Source: Symbiodinium microadriaticum
Taxonomy: Eukaryota; Sar; Dinophyceae; Suessiales; Symbiodiniaceae
Assembly: GCA_001939145.1 (NCBI GenBank)
Contig: LSRX01000061.1
Span: 488,610 to 552,609 of the forward strand
Direction of reading: 5' to 3'
DNA: 64,000 nucleotides
Shown here: positions 1 to 11,335 of the stretch, piece by piece
Layout: each line of letters opens with the position of its first letter
Numbering within the stretch: the stretch's first letter is position 1
Program-made: the position numbers and the translations under genes
The notes under the pieces: generated by a model
What the model was told of the DNA's origin: nothing
Databases searched by the model: none
What the model saw: the letters and a program-made list of their open reading frames with translations, nothing else

Positions 1-8
1 AGAGAGAG

Positions 9-73
<65 letters not shown>
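1..73. repeat. (GA)n microsatellite
   Basis: Almost pure AG dinucleotide repeat with two AGA interruptions at the left edge of the window; it probably continues outside. Confidence 0.95.
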
Positions 74-508
74 TGGCAGCGCAGCCAAGAAACATTGTCG
101 CAGGAGTCTTCCAGGCGTGACTTCCTCGCTCGATTGGAGGAGTTTGACCTTCGGTAACCGCTGGGTTCAGCGGAGCAGCGAAGTAGGGAGCCTTTGACTT
201 GTCTGAGGGCATGAACCTCTACTATACTCAACCTCTTTGGGGGCCAGGGAACTCAGAAACTAGGTAAAAAGGTAATCAGACAAAGTTCAGCACTGGCTCC
301 TCCAGCGTTGAATGTCCGATTGTGGGACTGGGACGCTTCTGTCAAGCTCAGGGCTGCAAGGCCGAGGAAGCTCACGAGCTTGCGACCTCGATGTTAGTCG
401 GCTGCCACCATCTCGCCCCTGTTACTTTGCACCGCCCCAAGATGAGCAGAATAATGCCGCTGTTCTAGAGTGTAGTCCTGTACATCTTCTTTTGCTGCTG
501 GGGCACTG

Positions 509-627
509 GTAGTCCAAGCAATATAGGGGCTTTGGCACTTAGAATAGGGTAGATTCTACTATAAGTATAATAAAGAACCCCCAAAACAGAATAGGTAATT
601 ACAGTCGGGCCCCTACATAAAGCCCAG
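509..627 (+). mobile_element. introner-like inverted-repeat element, copy 1
   Basis: A 119-bp segment starting GTAGTCC and ending AAGCCCAG. The left arm holds ATATAGGGGC and TTAGAATAGGG; the right arm holds the reverse-complement words CAGAATAGG and GGGCCCCTAC. The ends read as a GT donor and an AG acceptor, so the element could be removed as an intron. The 90 bp between this and the next copy (628-717) could hold a short exon, but every frame meets a stop by about 690, so coding there is not established. Confidence 0.65.
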
Positions 628-717
628 CTGCACAAGCCGATATGTGGTTGCCTTGAGAGCCTGGCGGGGCTTTCATCTGAAGTGATCTGAGACTGAGACC
701 TTGGTTTCATGCTCGGG

Positions 718-873
718 GTATCCTACTACCTACTACTATAAGGGGCCTAAATAATTACCGTTATTATTCCCTAGATTTCCTGATTTTTTGTTAGAATTAT
801 AGTACAATATTCCCCAAAACCGTATTCTAATCGTTAAGGTCCCTACACTATGCACACGGCTTGCATGTTCCAG
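718..873 (+). mobile_element. introner-like inverted-repeat element, copy 2
   Basis: The core 735-851 carries TATAAGGGGCCT on the left and TTAAGGTCCCTACA on the right, with CCCCAAAAC and GTATTCTAATC inside, the same words as the other copies. The flanks extend to a possible GT donor (718) and AG acceptor (873, TTCCAG). Confidence 0.6.
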
Positions 874-986
874 GGCCCATTTTGACTTGGGTTGACAGCG
901 TGGGCAATATTCGTGTACCACACTCAGCATCGCATTCATTTCCATTGCTTGCTTACCCATTTTGCTTGCCGAAAGAATCATTGCAG

Positions 987-1393
987 GAGGAAGCATCACG
1001 ACTCCGTGCAGACAATGCCCGATTGAAGCAGGCTGCCGAACTTGCAACTTAAATTCGCGGCCGAGTGTGAGTTGGTCCGAGGACCGGACAATCCCAGTGT
1101 GCAAGAGCAGCAAAGCAGACAAATACGGAATTAGATTCAACTGGTTCGCAAAATATTGCGGAACATCATGCCAAAACTTTGCGGTGTTCCTTCAGACGCG
1201 TCAAGGGTAGGCTGGAAGAGCAGTCGTGTAACTCTATTTCCTTGATTGACTGATTTAACTGGCCAGGCTGCAGATGGAGTGCCGTCGCTGGGCCCGGGTT
1301 GCTTAGGGCCCGGCTTCGAAATGCGACAGCCCAGTGGGGCTGGTTCGCATGCGTCGTGCTGTGCAGCCGCACGCGGAGATCTGGGATCTTGAA
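987..1393 (+). CDS. gene A, 5' exons: coiled-coil micro-exon and PVGLVR exon
   Basis: Two exons of ankyrin gene A. Exon 987-1031 is 45 nt in phase 0 and encodes EEASRLRADNARLKQ, a heptad-like coiled-coil stretch; it is bounded by TTGCAG and by a GC donor (CAG/GCTGCC). Exon 1307-1393 is 87 nt in phase 0, encodes a segment with SPVGLVRMRRAVQP, and ends at a GTACGG donor. Gene B has matching exons: a 45-nt micro-exon at 13832 with the same LRADNARL core, and PVGFVR/PVGLVR exons at 14202 and 17447. Conservation of size, frame and motif between the two loci is the main support. Function is unknown. The assignment to gene A rests on order and strand; the true start of A was not found and may lie outside the window. 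Confidence 0.6.
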
Positions 1394-3621
1394 GTACGGC
1401 TGCGGCCCTGCCAGAAACCGCGGATGCCCAGGGACCCGCCGCTGCCTTCTCCTTTAAGCCGCAGCCAAAGCCACGGCAGCCTGAGCACGCCCGCTGGTCC
1501 TCGAAGAGCCGGAAATCTGGACATCGGAGGAGGCCCAGATATTCATGTAGTTTAAGTTCTGTCGCCAGATGCGATGCAGATAGGCTTTGGGAGTCAGTAG
1601 ACTATCCGCGACATGGGTGGCCAGGGTGCCAGCAGCATGCCCCGTGCTCCAGCGCCATTGACAAGGACACGGTCGAGCAGATTTTGTTCACATTGCACAT
1701 GTGAGGCAGAAATATGTGCCAGATGCCATCAGTTCAGGCAACAGGTCACAGCATTCCGTGTTCTCGCTGGCGCTCGAAGAGCATCGCATGTAGGAGTCAT
1801 AATTGAATGGAGTCGCGCAGCTCTTACGCTAGCAGATCCTGCTGTGCTTCATTGATGCTGCACAAAAAGCAACCTAGATGTGTCGCCCGTCCATGGGCAT
1901 TTAGTTTGCGAAAAGCAAGCAAGAGCACACGAAAGCCTGAAGGTCTGCAAGAGCCCCATTCTCGAAGAATTCCGCCTGGTTGTTCTCCGTTAAGTAGGGC
2001 CCTTTTGCAGCATGTCCCACAAAGCTGAGAGTCTGCTACGTCCCACACTCAGGGCCCCTAAGGAAGCCCAGGAGCCCAGGAGTGCAGATTTTTGTTGAAG
2101 TGCCAGGTAGCAGCACCAGCGGAGCTTCCTGGACCCTTGCTTCTGCCTCCCGCAGAAGGCTTGGGGGGGGGGGGGGTTGGAACACCGCCCGTCCCCCATG
2201 GTTTTCTTTCTGGTGTTTTCTTTGCTGCCTCGACCTCGAGGTGATCCTGGGCGTGTACAAAGCCTTCTGCGGCGCACCGGCCAGGCGTGGGATTGAGATG
2301 TTTGTTGAAGTCAGGGTTGAGAGCTGAAGACATGCAGTGGGGGGAACCCAGGCCTTGGGATGCAGCGTCGGGGTGATTGGTTGATGTGAGCTATCTTATA
2401 CAGGATTCTCATGCGTTTGGTTGACGGAGAGCTGTGCTAGCACAGTGCCACTTGTCCTTGAGCAAGGGCCCGAAGAAGCACTCTAGCATACTGAAACCTA
2501 CCCACAATTGTAGGGACTATCCTTATGTTTAGGTGCTTTTGGTGGCTCATGCTATCATGCGAAACTAGGAACCTCATGCTTCATATCCGTTTAGTGATTC
2601 TTTTGACCAGGGTGTTCTCAGTGATAGGTTCCTTCCTTCGCTTGTTTTCCACGGCCCTAAACCAATTCACCCGCCCGTAATCTTAGCACCCGACCACGCA
2701 TCGAGAGACCTCATCTGGCAAGTCCGAGCTGTGAGAGCGTAAACCAACTCACCCTGAAGCCATATAGTCATGCCCTACAGTAAACCCCAACGAGCTAAGT
2801 CCTAAATTTCTATCAAAAAAACGTGAAACTTCAAATGCGGTGGGTAAGCCGCGTTTATTGGATCCTCATCGAGACGCGAAACCTCCTGTGGACCCCCAAA
2901 AAGATAGTGCCCCTATAGAAGAAACTTATAGATATTTCGAGCATCCTTACTCGAATAACTCTAAACACCGTAAAGCACTTAGCAACAAAACATTAAGCCC
3001 GAAACCCCAAACCTTAAGCCATGCCTGCGAGAGCGAGTGCGTGAGTCGAAACCCTAAACAAGAGATCTGGCAGTTTCAGATCCCTTACAGTAATCCTGAC
3101 GACCCTAAAGCCCCGCAAACCTTCACAAGCCTTTAAACCCTAAGCCCTAAACCAAAGATCCACAGAATAGTCGATAATCCCTAAACCCTCTACCTGTCCG
3201 ACTGTGAGCGCCGAAACCTGTAAGCCACGCCAAGCCCTAGACTCCGACTAAAGGATCTAGGATAATCAGAAAAGCACCCCAAGACCCTAAACCCTCAACA
3301 AAAAAGGCCAAAACCCCCAAGCCCTTTCCAAAAAAAAGTACCTCAAACTCAGAATCTGACCTCGTCGGCCTGGTCCAGGTTCCAAGAGACCTTGGCCTGG
3401 CGTTGATGGTGGCGGCGAGGTGCGGCTGCGCCGAGGTTGGGGGAAAGTTCGCCCAAAAAAAAAAGGCTTAGGGTTCAGGGTGTATAGGGTTTAGGGTTTG
3501 TATGTATCACTGCTTTCCGGGCTTCGGATCGTGACACCTTCGACACCCAAGCCCCAGGCCCTTCTAGAACTCTTACAGACCTAGATAGCAGGCCGAAGCC
3601 CTCAATCTTGAGACCCCCCAG
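1394..3621 (+). other. presumed intronic stretch of gene A with telomere-like sequence
   Basis: No complete exon could be fixed. Two short similar words at 2087 and 2296 read VQIFVEV and IEMFVEV in the + direction and could be small exons of a ubiquitin-like or other beta-rich domain, but this is weak. A run of 13 G lies at 2163-2176. From about 2740 to 3335 the DNA is rich in degenerate CCCTAAA/AAACCCC words on the + strand, turning to TTTAGGG at 3466-3500. Confidence 0.4.
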
Positions 3622-4258
3622 GTTTGTTCCATGCTGCTGGAGGGAGGAGCAGACCTCCACGGCGCTGAAGGCTCCCTTTTCAAGAGCCCTGCAAAGGTGA
3701 GTTGGCGACTATAGGGTTTAAAAGGGCTTGCTGTGGATCTTTGTCTTTTTTTTAGGTTTTGTATAGGGCTTCATTAGGTGTGTTTCAGGGTTTCCTATCA
3801 CACTACTTTCAAGGATTCCGTGTCCCCATGATGTCTAAACCCAAGCCAAGCCTGGGCCACCACGATGGCATTTCCGCTAGTGTGGCCAGGTGCCGGCAGC
3901 ATCGCTCTTGCTTCGGCCTGCTTGCGCCCAGGTCCTGAACTTCGTCCGTAGGGTTTTGGGGCTTGTGTTTCGAGTGATTACGATTGTAGGACACCCAAAC
4001 AGCCCACACCCAACATCCCTAAACTCCACTTAAACCCCAAACCCTACAACAAAATCCTGCCAAACCCTGAACCATGCAAGTAAATCCACCCAGGTACGGC
4101 CATGTCTCAGTGGTGCGCTGCCTTCTGCAGTATAGCGCTCATCCGGAGCTGACTGACGAGCGCGGTCGGCTACTGGGCGGCTCTCAATAGCGTAGTGCAA
4201 GTTTTTTTTGTTTTCAGATGGCAAAGCAGAGAGTGAGAGGCTTCAGAAACGATGATAC
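3622..4258 (+). CDS. gene A, first ankyrin exons
   Basis: Four pieces splice in one frame: 3622-3670, 3890-3923, 4094-4164 and an exon starting 4218. The product begins VCSMLLEGGADLHGAEG and runs through ACLYGHVSVVRCLL and HPELTDERDGKAE, matching the ankyrin consensus (GAD at the turn, the ACxxGHxxVVxxLL helix pair). Donors are GC at 3671, GC at 3924 and GT at 4165; acceptors are CAG or CCAG followed by G, and TTTTCAG at 4217. A GT at 3697 was rejected because it breaks the frame. Intron 3924-4093 (170 bp) is missing at the homologous codon of gene B. The end of the 4218 exon is unresolved because its frame stops at 4251; a GT near 4232 is possible. An introner-like copy follows at 4260. Ankyrin repeats act as protein-binding scaffolds; no partner can be inferred. 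Confidence 0.7.
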
Positions 4259-4259
4259 C

Positions 4260-4366
4260 GTAGAAACCTAAATAACTATCAATATTATTCCTTGGGGTTC
4301 CTCCACGTATCTATATTCTGAAGGAGCCCACAACACCCTATTCCAATCATATTCAGGCCCCTGTAG
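4260..4366 (+). mobile_element. introner-like inverted-repeat element, copy 3
   Basis: 107 bp from GTAGAAACCTAAATAAC to TTCAGGCCCCTGTAG. The internal TATTCCAATCAT and GGCCCCT words and the CTTGGGGTTCC stretch match other copies in the window. It begins with GT, ends with AG and lies inside gene A between ankyrin exons, as expected of an introner-derived intron. Confidence 0.55.
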
Positions 4367-4715
4367 TACTGGACGGTGTCGTTTCTGTGTGGGCTTGTTG
4401 GGCTTCAGCTGCGGAGGAGGTGCCTGGATGAAGCTTTAAATGGATAAGCAGAGAAGCCGAGGAATGCTTTTCACTTGGCGACGTGGCTGATACGTTCGCG
4501 GGTTTAGGGAGTACTGTGAGGTTTGGGTTTTTTCTCTTGCCTGATTCCATCTAAAGGAGTGCAAAAACTATCAGAGCGCAGTAAGAAGGCCTAGCCGTCC
4601 CATTCATTCCTCCTTTTGACTTTGGCTTATCTTGGTGTCCGTCTGCCCCGCAGCCACACGAACACATGGCAAAAATTGGCTTCAAGCTTCCTGTGGGTTG
4701 GTTGGGCGAGTACAG

Positions 4716-4794
4716 GCATGCTGCAGCAGTGCAGAGATTGTGCGCGACCTGCTTGGAAGCAACCGGAACCTTGCCTTTCTGAAGGCACAGTCTG
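4716..4794 (+). CDS. gene A, exon with EIVRDLL ankyrin helix
   Basis: 79 nt from TACAG/GCATGC to a GTAGTG donor. It encodes ACCSSAEIVRDLLGS followed by NRNLAFLKAQS. Gene B exon 21917-21989 (73 nt, same start phase and end phase) encodes ACCNSPEIVHDFLQQ and NPDLAFLKE, so the pair is clearly homologous, differing by two codons at the 3' end. The sequence looks like an ankyrin outer helix and loop. The next exon in the chain was not identified in either gene. Confidence 0.65.
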
Positions 4795-5726
4795 GTAGTG
4801 AGTTGTTCTTTTACTTTGGACTGTAGAATTTCTAGGATGCAGGGTCGGGGGCGTACCTTCCGTATGCATGCTTCGTCAGGCCAGATTCTTCCCTTGACAC
4901 GTGAGAACGGTGAAGTTGCAATTTGGTGTTGTGGCATTGGTCTATGTTTCTTGTACGAACATATCTTCTGTAAGCGCGGTGGTGTCATGTAGCTATATGT
5001 ATACGCTCGCACACGCATGCACTTGCACACAAGCACACATAACCATATACACTTACTCCCAGCACGTGCAGATGCAAGTAAAGCACATTGTTTTATTTTT
5101 AAAGAGTGTATGCGTTGCACACAGCTGGACGTTGCAGCTGAGTCAAACTATGCAGGCCGAAGACAGGGCACGCTCGCCCGAGCTTCGGCCCAAAATTGCA
5201 GCATGCCGCCAGCGGGTTCAGGGTTTCTGGGCGATAAGGCAAGCCCGCTGGAACAAAAACCGCCAAAGGGAGCATCGCATGGCGCAGTTACCACTAACAC
5301 ACCTTGGCCTGACGGACAATGACGGGCACTTGGGCTTTTTGCAAATTTGAAGCCGGCACGAGGGCCAGTGAGCGAGACACATCCGCATTGCACCATCGTA
5401 TGGGACAGAGGAGCACAGGAAGGGCCTGCGGATGGACAGCTTGCCAACTCTTTGTTTGGAAGGGAGAGCCTGCGCCCATGACTGCTTCAATACGGTTCCT
5501 CTGACCGCACAAATTGACTCCAATCCGGAGTTTAACAGTTTGTTCAGGCTTAATTACCGCCATGACTCGTGAAACGCGTCTGATTTTCATTACTACAGCG
5601 CATCCCTGACTGACACCATACGGCATCAACAATCTTAAAGTTTGTGCCATGAAGAACCTTAGTAGCCGTAGTACTCAAAGCTGGGGATTCGAATCCCCCC
5701 GAAACCCCTACACCAAATTCGCGCAG

Positions 5727-6220
5727 GACGATCAGGGCCGCAATCCGCTTTTCTACGCCATGGGTAACAGCCAGGAGGAAGGGAAGATGGAAGTCCTGAA
5801 ACACTTGCTGGAGGTGAGGTGCAGTGCCCGTGAGGCTGGGATCTGAAGATGGCTGTCTACACTCGGAGGTTAAGCTTAGTTAGCCCCTTAGGTAGTACAA
5901 GCCAGCCTGGAGTCAGGCGATGGTAACCATGTCAGACTCAGAAACCCTGAACCCTACGCCGACTCGTACTCATGAACCTCGCCTGGCATGTCCGAGTTGT
6001 GAGAGCCTAAACCCCAAAAAACTAAACCCCTGCACCCTAAGCCCCTCATGAAACGTCGAAGAGTCCAATAGCCTCGGTCAGGTGGATGTCTTTGGTCGGT
6101 CGGCGCTGTACTACGCAGCTCGTTCAGGCCGATAGCCGTCTAGCTTAGTGTATCTGTATCCTTTCTGTGCCGATATATGTGGCATATGTCTATCGATGTC
6201 TCTATTTATACATGTATGTA

Positions 6221-6251
<31 letters not shown>

Positions 6252-9200
6252 GGCCAGAGAGAGAGAGCGACAGAGAGAGAGAGAGAGCGAGAGAGAGAGT
6301 TCAGATGTTGGTTTACACTGGATAACATATGTATACGAATGTGAATACTAAAGTGAATATCAATTACAACACAGCACAACGTGCAAAGTAGTATCAGTAC
6401 GATATTTAGTTGCATTGTGTCATGTTGTAATTTCAAAAAAATATGTAGAGTCATATACTACTACGGACAGAGACAAAAGTTCTGCTCTAGTTATCCAGGA
6501 GCCCCTAGCCCTGAACCTGGTCCATAAACCCTCAACCCTGAACCTAAACCCTGAGACCGTGACGGCTGTGGGTTCCTGTCGGCCGCAACACGAAGCCCTG
6601 AACCCCAGGAGCCGCCAGGCATCGCAAAACCCAACTGCCACCAGGAACGTTTTGAACCCATGACCTTTGCAAGTCGGTATAATGTCTACACTTAGGATTA
6701 CATATGCATAGGTATATGCAGATATAGGTTGATAGGTAGGTAGATGGATGGGTAGATAGATACGTATGTGAGAGACAGAGAGACATTCAGATGCAGCGTA
6801 CACGCTTCATCGCATGTATCTGCCCCGATTTAAGTCCAGGCACTTGTATGTGCACACAAAATCAACTTGCCTGGCCCTACGCCAGGTCACATGAAAGTCG
6901 TCGCGCTACTGCAGCAGGCCGTCGATGAGGAGTGTCCTCCTGAGCATGCAAATGGCTTGCAGGCCGGGTCCGGTGCTTTAGGATTTTAGGGCTTCCTCAT
7001 GATCCTCCTAATGTTTTTTGGTGTTTGGGTTTATTCTTGGGTTGATAGGCCCTATAGGGCTTTAGGGCCTCAGGGTTTCCTAATGGTCGTGGGTTGGGGG
7101 ATTTGCTTTTTGGGGTATCGGGGGTGTTGACAAGCAACGTTGTAACAAGGATGCACTTGTTGTAGTGTTCCATGCAAGCGTCGCATGTTGTCCCGAAACT
7201 CCCCTATGTGCGAATGAATATGTGCCTGCAGGTATGCGTGCGTGCGATATGGTACGGTACGCTACGCTACCATACAACACACACAATATACAATACTTAC
7301 AATATGTACAGTACTGGACATACCTTACGTACACACTTTACACTACAATACTGACAGCGATCCCTGCAACACTTACATTACATGACATGGCGCAACATAC
7401 AAAACCACCTACTCTAGTTACCCTGCCATGCCCATACCGTACCATTTTCCATACCATACCCTGGTGCCATCATGCGTGCCTTTTGAGACACGGTTTTGGG
7501 CCATGCGCAAACTCTCGGTTCGCAGGTCGCCGGTATCACTTCCCATTTAAAGCCCAGAATCTCAGAACCCAAAATCCCTAACCCCTAACCCCTGCACCCT
7601 AAGTCCCTAAGTACTTAAGGGAAAAAAAAGTACTAAGTACCAAAACCCGAAATGCAACCTGGGGTTTTTTGCCAGGCGACCTCGGACATTCTCAGGAAAA
7701 GAAGCAGCGCAGCCGTGCAGAGCTCAGCAAGTAACGGGTTTACCGGGCTTCCGGGGTTTGGTTTGGGGTTTAAGGCATTCTTGAAGGGTTCAGGAGCATG
7801 ACAGGAGTCCTGCTTGCGAGAGTTGGGTGTTGGGGGGTTGAGGGAAGGATTCCGAAGGGCTTTTGTGAGGAGCTTCGGTCAAAACCGTGTTTTGTTTGGT
7901 TTTAGGGGGGGAAACCCTTTGGCCGCTTTGCTGTTGTAGAGGCCTGAGGCCAGGGCATCAGATTTTCGGATGCCTTCGCTGTGTAGGGATTCGGAGCTTG
8001 AGGATTTCGGCGGAGTTGGGTCTCATAGGTCACCCCCCGGCCGGCGAACCTCGAAAAAGGTCAGCTTAGGTTTTCCAGCGATAGAACTGGCAGCTCTTAT
8101 GGCTTATGCCCTCGGATTCTCAGAAAAACTTAAACCCTAACCCCCCAAAAACTTCTTGCAGAGGGATGTTGTCTCCAACAGCCACCTGTAAGAAGAGCGC
8201 AAGCCAAAGCGTCTGACTCGCAGACTTAGACTCGAACATTTGCTGTGATAGGAATGGGAACCGTGGTAGTGATGGCAAGAGTAAGAGCAGTAGCAATGGC
8301 AATAGCAGTCGTAGTCGTAATAGTTATAGTAGTAGCATTCGTGACAGTGGCAAGAAGAGCAGCAAACAGAAGAGTCTGTTCCTAGGCCAGGGAAGCCGCG
8401 GAAGCTCAGAAAGCCGCTGCGAAGGTTCAGGCAGAGCGAAGGAAATGGGAAGTCACCCAGGTTGCCAGGGCCGCGATGGCTGAGGAAGAGCGGAAGTCAC
8501 GTGAAGTGGCTGAGGGAAGAACAAAGGCCTTTGAAAGAGAAGCCGAAGTCGCTGAAGTGAGGAGAGTCCAGGAAGTTGCGGAGGCCGGCAGGGCTGCTGC
8601 AAGGGCTGAGGAGGCTCGACACAAGCGCGAAGCGGCCAAGTTTGCAAGGGCTGCCTCAGCAACTGGAGCAGAGGCGGAGAAAGCGCAGAAAGCTGAAGAA
8701 GCCGCGAAAGCGTCAAGGGCCCTGGGAGAGCATCAAAAATTCAAAGCCGCCTTGGCCGTACTGCCTGCTGTCAGGATGGCCGAGGACCGAGCTAAAGGCT
8801 GCGAACTTTCCATGGAGGTGGCTGATGACATGGCTGCCGAGGCAGATTCTCGCGAGGCTCGCAGTCCGGCCGAGAGACTTGAGACCATCGCCGCAATCGC
8901 TGCTGACCTTGTTACACAGATTAACAACCTGCGGCTCGAAAGCGCAGTAGCTCCGGCTGCACAAGACGCGCAACTCAACCACGAGGCAGACAGTGTCGCT
9001 AAGGAAGATTCGATGGATACACAACCGCCTCTGCCTCCACCATCACTGCCTCCAAACGAGCCACTCTTGCCAGCACCTGCGGAGCCTCCGAAGGAGGACG
9101 TTGAGAAGCAAGACGAGGAACGGAAGGACGACACTGAAAGTGCCGTCCAACTTGTTGCCGATGCTGCAGCGGTTGAAGAAGAGGGCTTGATGGCAAAGGA

Positions 9201-9363
9201 GGAAGCCACCGAAGCGGAAAGTTCTGTCAAAGAGGAGGAGCCAGGCAAGCTTGAGGCTCCGAGGAGGCAAGAAGCGCAAAACCAGCCTGCCATGGCAGAA
9301 GCAGCAGAGGCTGAGAAAGATCAAAGCAAGCAGGAAGCCCCACCGGCTTCAGAAGCTCCCTAG
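5727..9363 (+). CDS. gene A, last five exons: ankyrin repeats and Ala/Glu-rich coiled coil
   Basis: Exons 5727-5834, 6082-6127, 6886-6972, 7676-7730 and 8391-9363 join in one open frame of 422 codons ending at TAG 9361-9363. The product starts DDQGRNPLFYAMG, continues HLLEVRCSARE/VDVFGRSALYYAARSG/HMKVVALLQQAV (ankyrin), then a hydrophilic linker (GDLGHSQEKKQRSR), then about 320 residues rich in Ala, Glu, Lys and Arg that look like a long coiled coil, with a Pro-rich patch about two thirds along and an acidic tail. Donors are GC at 5835 and 6128, and GT at 6973 and 7731. Intron 6128-6885 (758 bp) carries TG, TA and GA microsatellites. Gene B matches exon for exon: the first two exons have identical lengths (108 and 46 nt). 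The role is probably scaffold or cytoskeletal; that is inference. Confidence 0.85.
6228..6301. repeat. (TG)n(TA)n(GA)n compound microsatellite in an intron
   Basis: Simple repeats inside the 758-bp intron of gene A. They account for short spurious reading frames on both strands. Confidence 0.95.
7250..7480. repeat. low-complexity TAC/ATAC-rich stretch in an intron
   Basis: Degenerate TACGGTACGCTAC- and ACATAC-type sequence within the intron between 6972 and 7676. No exon is supported. Confidence 0.6.
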
Positions 9364-10779
9364 ACCCCGAAACCCTGGACTCAGTCGCCGGTTCGGGCCA
9401 TTGGCTGCCAAGCAGCCTTGGCCAGTGGACCACAAGCAGACAGTGCACAAAAAAAGCCGTTCGCTGTTGTAGCTGGCTGAATTTCTGTGCTGCTGCAAAC
9501 CCTGTTGATTCTCAAGCCTCAAGCATCTGTACAAGACCTCAATGCCTCAGGGCCCGAACCCTCAAACGCAACTTCTTGCAAGTCCTCCGGCTCTTACAGC
9601 TCGAGGCCCTGTGCTTCTGACGTTTCCTTTACAGGTAGACAGTTAGACCGATGCCTGCCCCGCCGCCCGTGTGGCTCCTTCTCGAGGGCCGAGGCTGATA
9701 GCAGACATGTTCAGATTCAGAAAATTACAAGGATCTCCGAAGAAATATCAGCTCACCAGCTTTACCACCCAGTCTCATCCGACCAACCTACGAACCTATA
9801 TATTTGCTTGGAAGGCATGCAACCAGTAATTACTGCGCAGATGTACATTGGCTCCTCCTTCTAGCGGTAGCGTTGCACTAGCAACTCGCACAACGCTCTG
9901 CCTTAGTACCAATAGCTTTGAGCTGAAAATTTAAAATGCCACATCACCTCTTAATTAGGCTTCCTTAGTCACAGAAAGTCACCCTATTTAATTCAGCAAG
10001 GTTTGGGGATTATATACATCCTAAGCAAGAGTAACGGACATTTGGCTCGCCATCTTATTGTCTGTCACGTGTTCTAGACTAGGCTCTAGACTCTAGACCA
10101 TAGACACAAAGAAAACAAGCCGATCTGTTTTACATGGCTCAGACATACCTTGGCAACTAGCCCGAGCGACATTCTCATCATCTGACAAGGCGGGTCGGGC
10201 TCGGACGGGTGCTATGTACTGCTATCTCAACCTAGGAGGCTCGATGTTATGCTTGATGATTCATGTATGATCTTGGTGCTAGTCAAAATCGAAATATCTC
10301 TACGGCACCTTGGTGTAACATCTATGCAGGCTCCTCTGCATTGGATTGTCTGAGGCTGCCACCGTTGCTGTTTCAGATGTGTGGAACGGTGATGAGTAAT
10401 TTAGGGTATCTGCGTCATGGCTGGTATGCAAAAGCAAAGATTGCAGCAGCAATCACTTTTAAAAGCCGCTTTGCCGGACGAGTTGTCGCGTTTCCGAATT
10501 CTTGTCTCGGTCAGCGGCACAGGCGCTACCCTTTGACCCCTGCCCACTCTCAAAGAAACCAGTCGGCTCCGCTCTCATCAGACAAAGAAAGGCCCGCTCT
10601 GAACCAGAATCCTTCCAGCAGTAATTATGGGGCACCTTTAGGGTTTTAGGGCTTTTTTTGCACGCTCCGTTCTGCATTTGTCCTGCTGACGGCTGACTGA
10701 ATCCAATGGTCTAGCAGCGCCAGCCCACGTCAATGCTTCTGCCAGGTGAAACTCCACTGCTTTCTGTCCGTCGGATTTG

Positions 10780-11000
10780 GTCATGATGATGGCGGTGATG
10801 CTGATGATGCTGATGCCGGTATAGTGTTCATGTTGATGCCGAAGATGAGGATAAAGCCACGGATGAGGATGACGGTGATGATAGTGGAGATGTCGATGGT
10901 GATGGCGCTCGTGTCGGTGATGATGGTGCTGCTGATGAAGACTATACTGATGATGAGTGATACGAGTTGAAGTATGTGGAGGATGACGACGAGGATGGCG
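10780..11000. repeat. degenerate GAT/GATG-rich block
   Basis: Imperfect ATGATG/GATGAT triplets over about 220 bp. Frames on both strands here are Met/Asp/Val- or Ile-rich low complexity and are not treated as genes. Confidence 0.8.
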
Positions 11001-11185
11001 ATGAGGCCCTTACAACCCTGCAATCCCAAGGCCAGAATCCCGGACCCCCAAAAGAGCCTTGCATCCTAAACCCATCTAGACACTAAACCCTACCACCCTA
11101 AGACCCTTAACGCTGTGAAGCTCGAAACAGCCTGTGTGAAAGGACCTGAAAGAAGCTCCTAAAGTCTAAGGCTCTTTGGCAAAAT

Positions 11186-11335
11186 AGGGGACACTATATT
11201 GCATACTATAAGGGCTATTGGAAGGAACAGCTATAAAAGTACAGGGGATACTATGAGGGTTATAAGGAACAGCCATAAACTATAGGGGATATTATAAGGG
11301 TTATTTTATAAACTATAAGGAATACTATACGTTTT
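11186..11335. repeat. AT-rich tandem repeat, about three units
   Basis: Three imperfect units each begin AGGGGA(T/C)A(C/T)T or similar and contain AAGG(A)AC and CATAAAC/CTATAAA words. The AGGGG and ACTAT words resemble the introner arms, so this may be a decayed or tandem derivative. Confidence 0.6.

Noticed and set aside
3697-3702. GT donor GTGAGT after gene A exon 3622
   Set aside because: It gives the wrong phase for the next ankyrin exon; the GC donor at 3671 restores the repeat.
5682-5700. T-arm-like palindrome GGGGATTCGAATCCCC
   Set aside because: Position 53 is A and does not pair as in a tRNA T-arm, and no acceptor or anticodon arms are visible.
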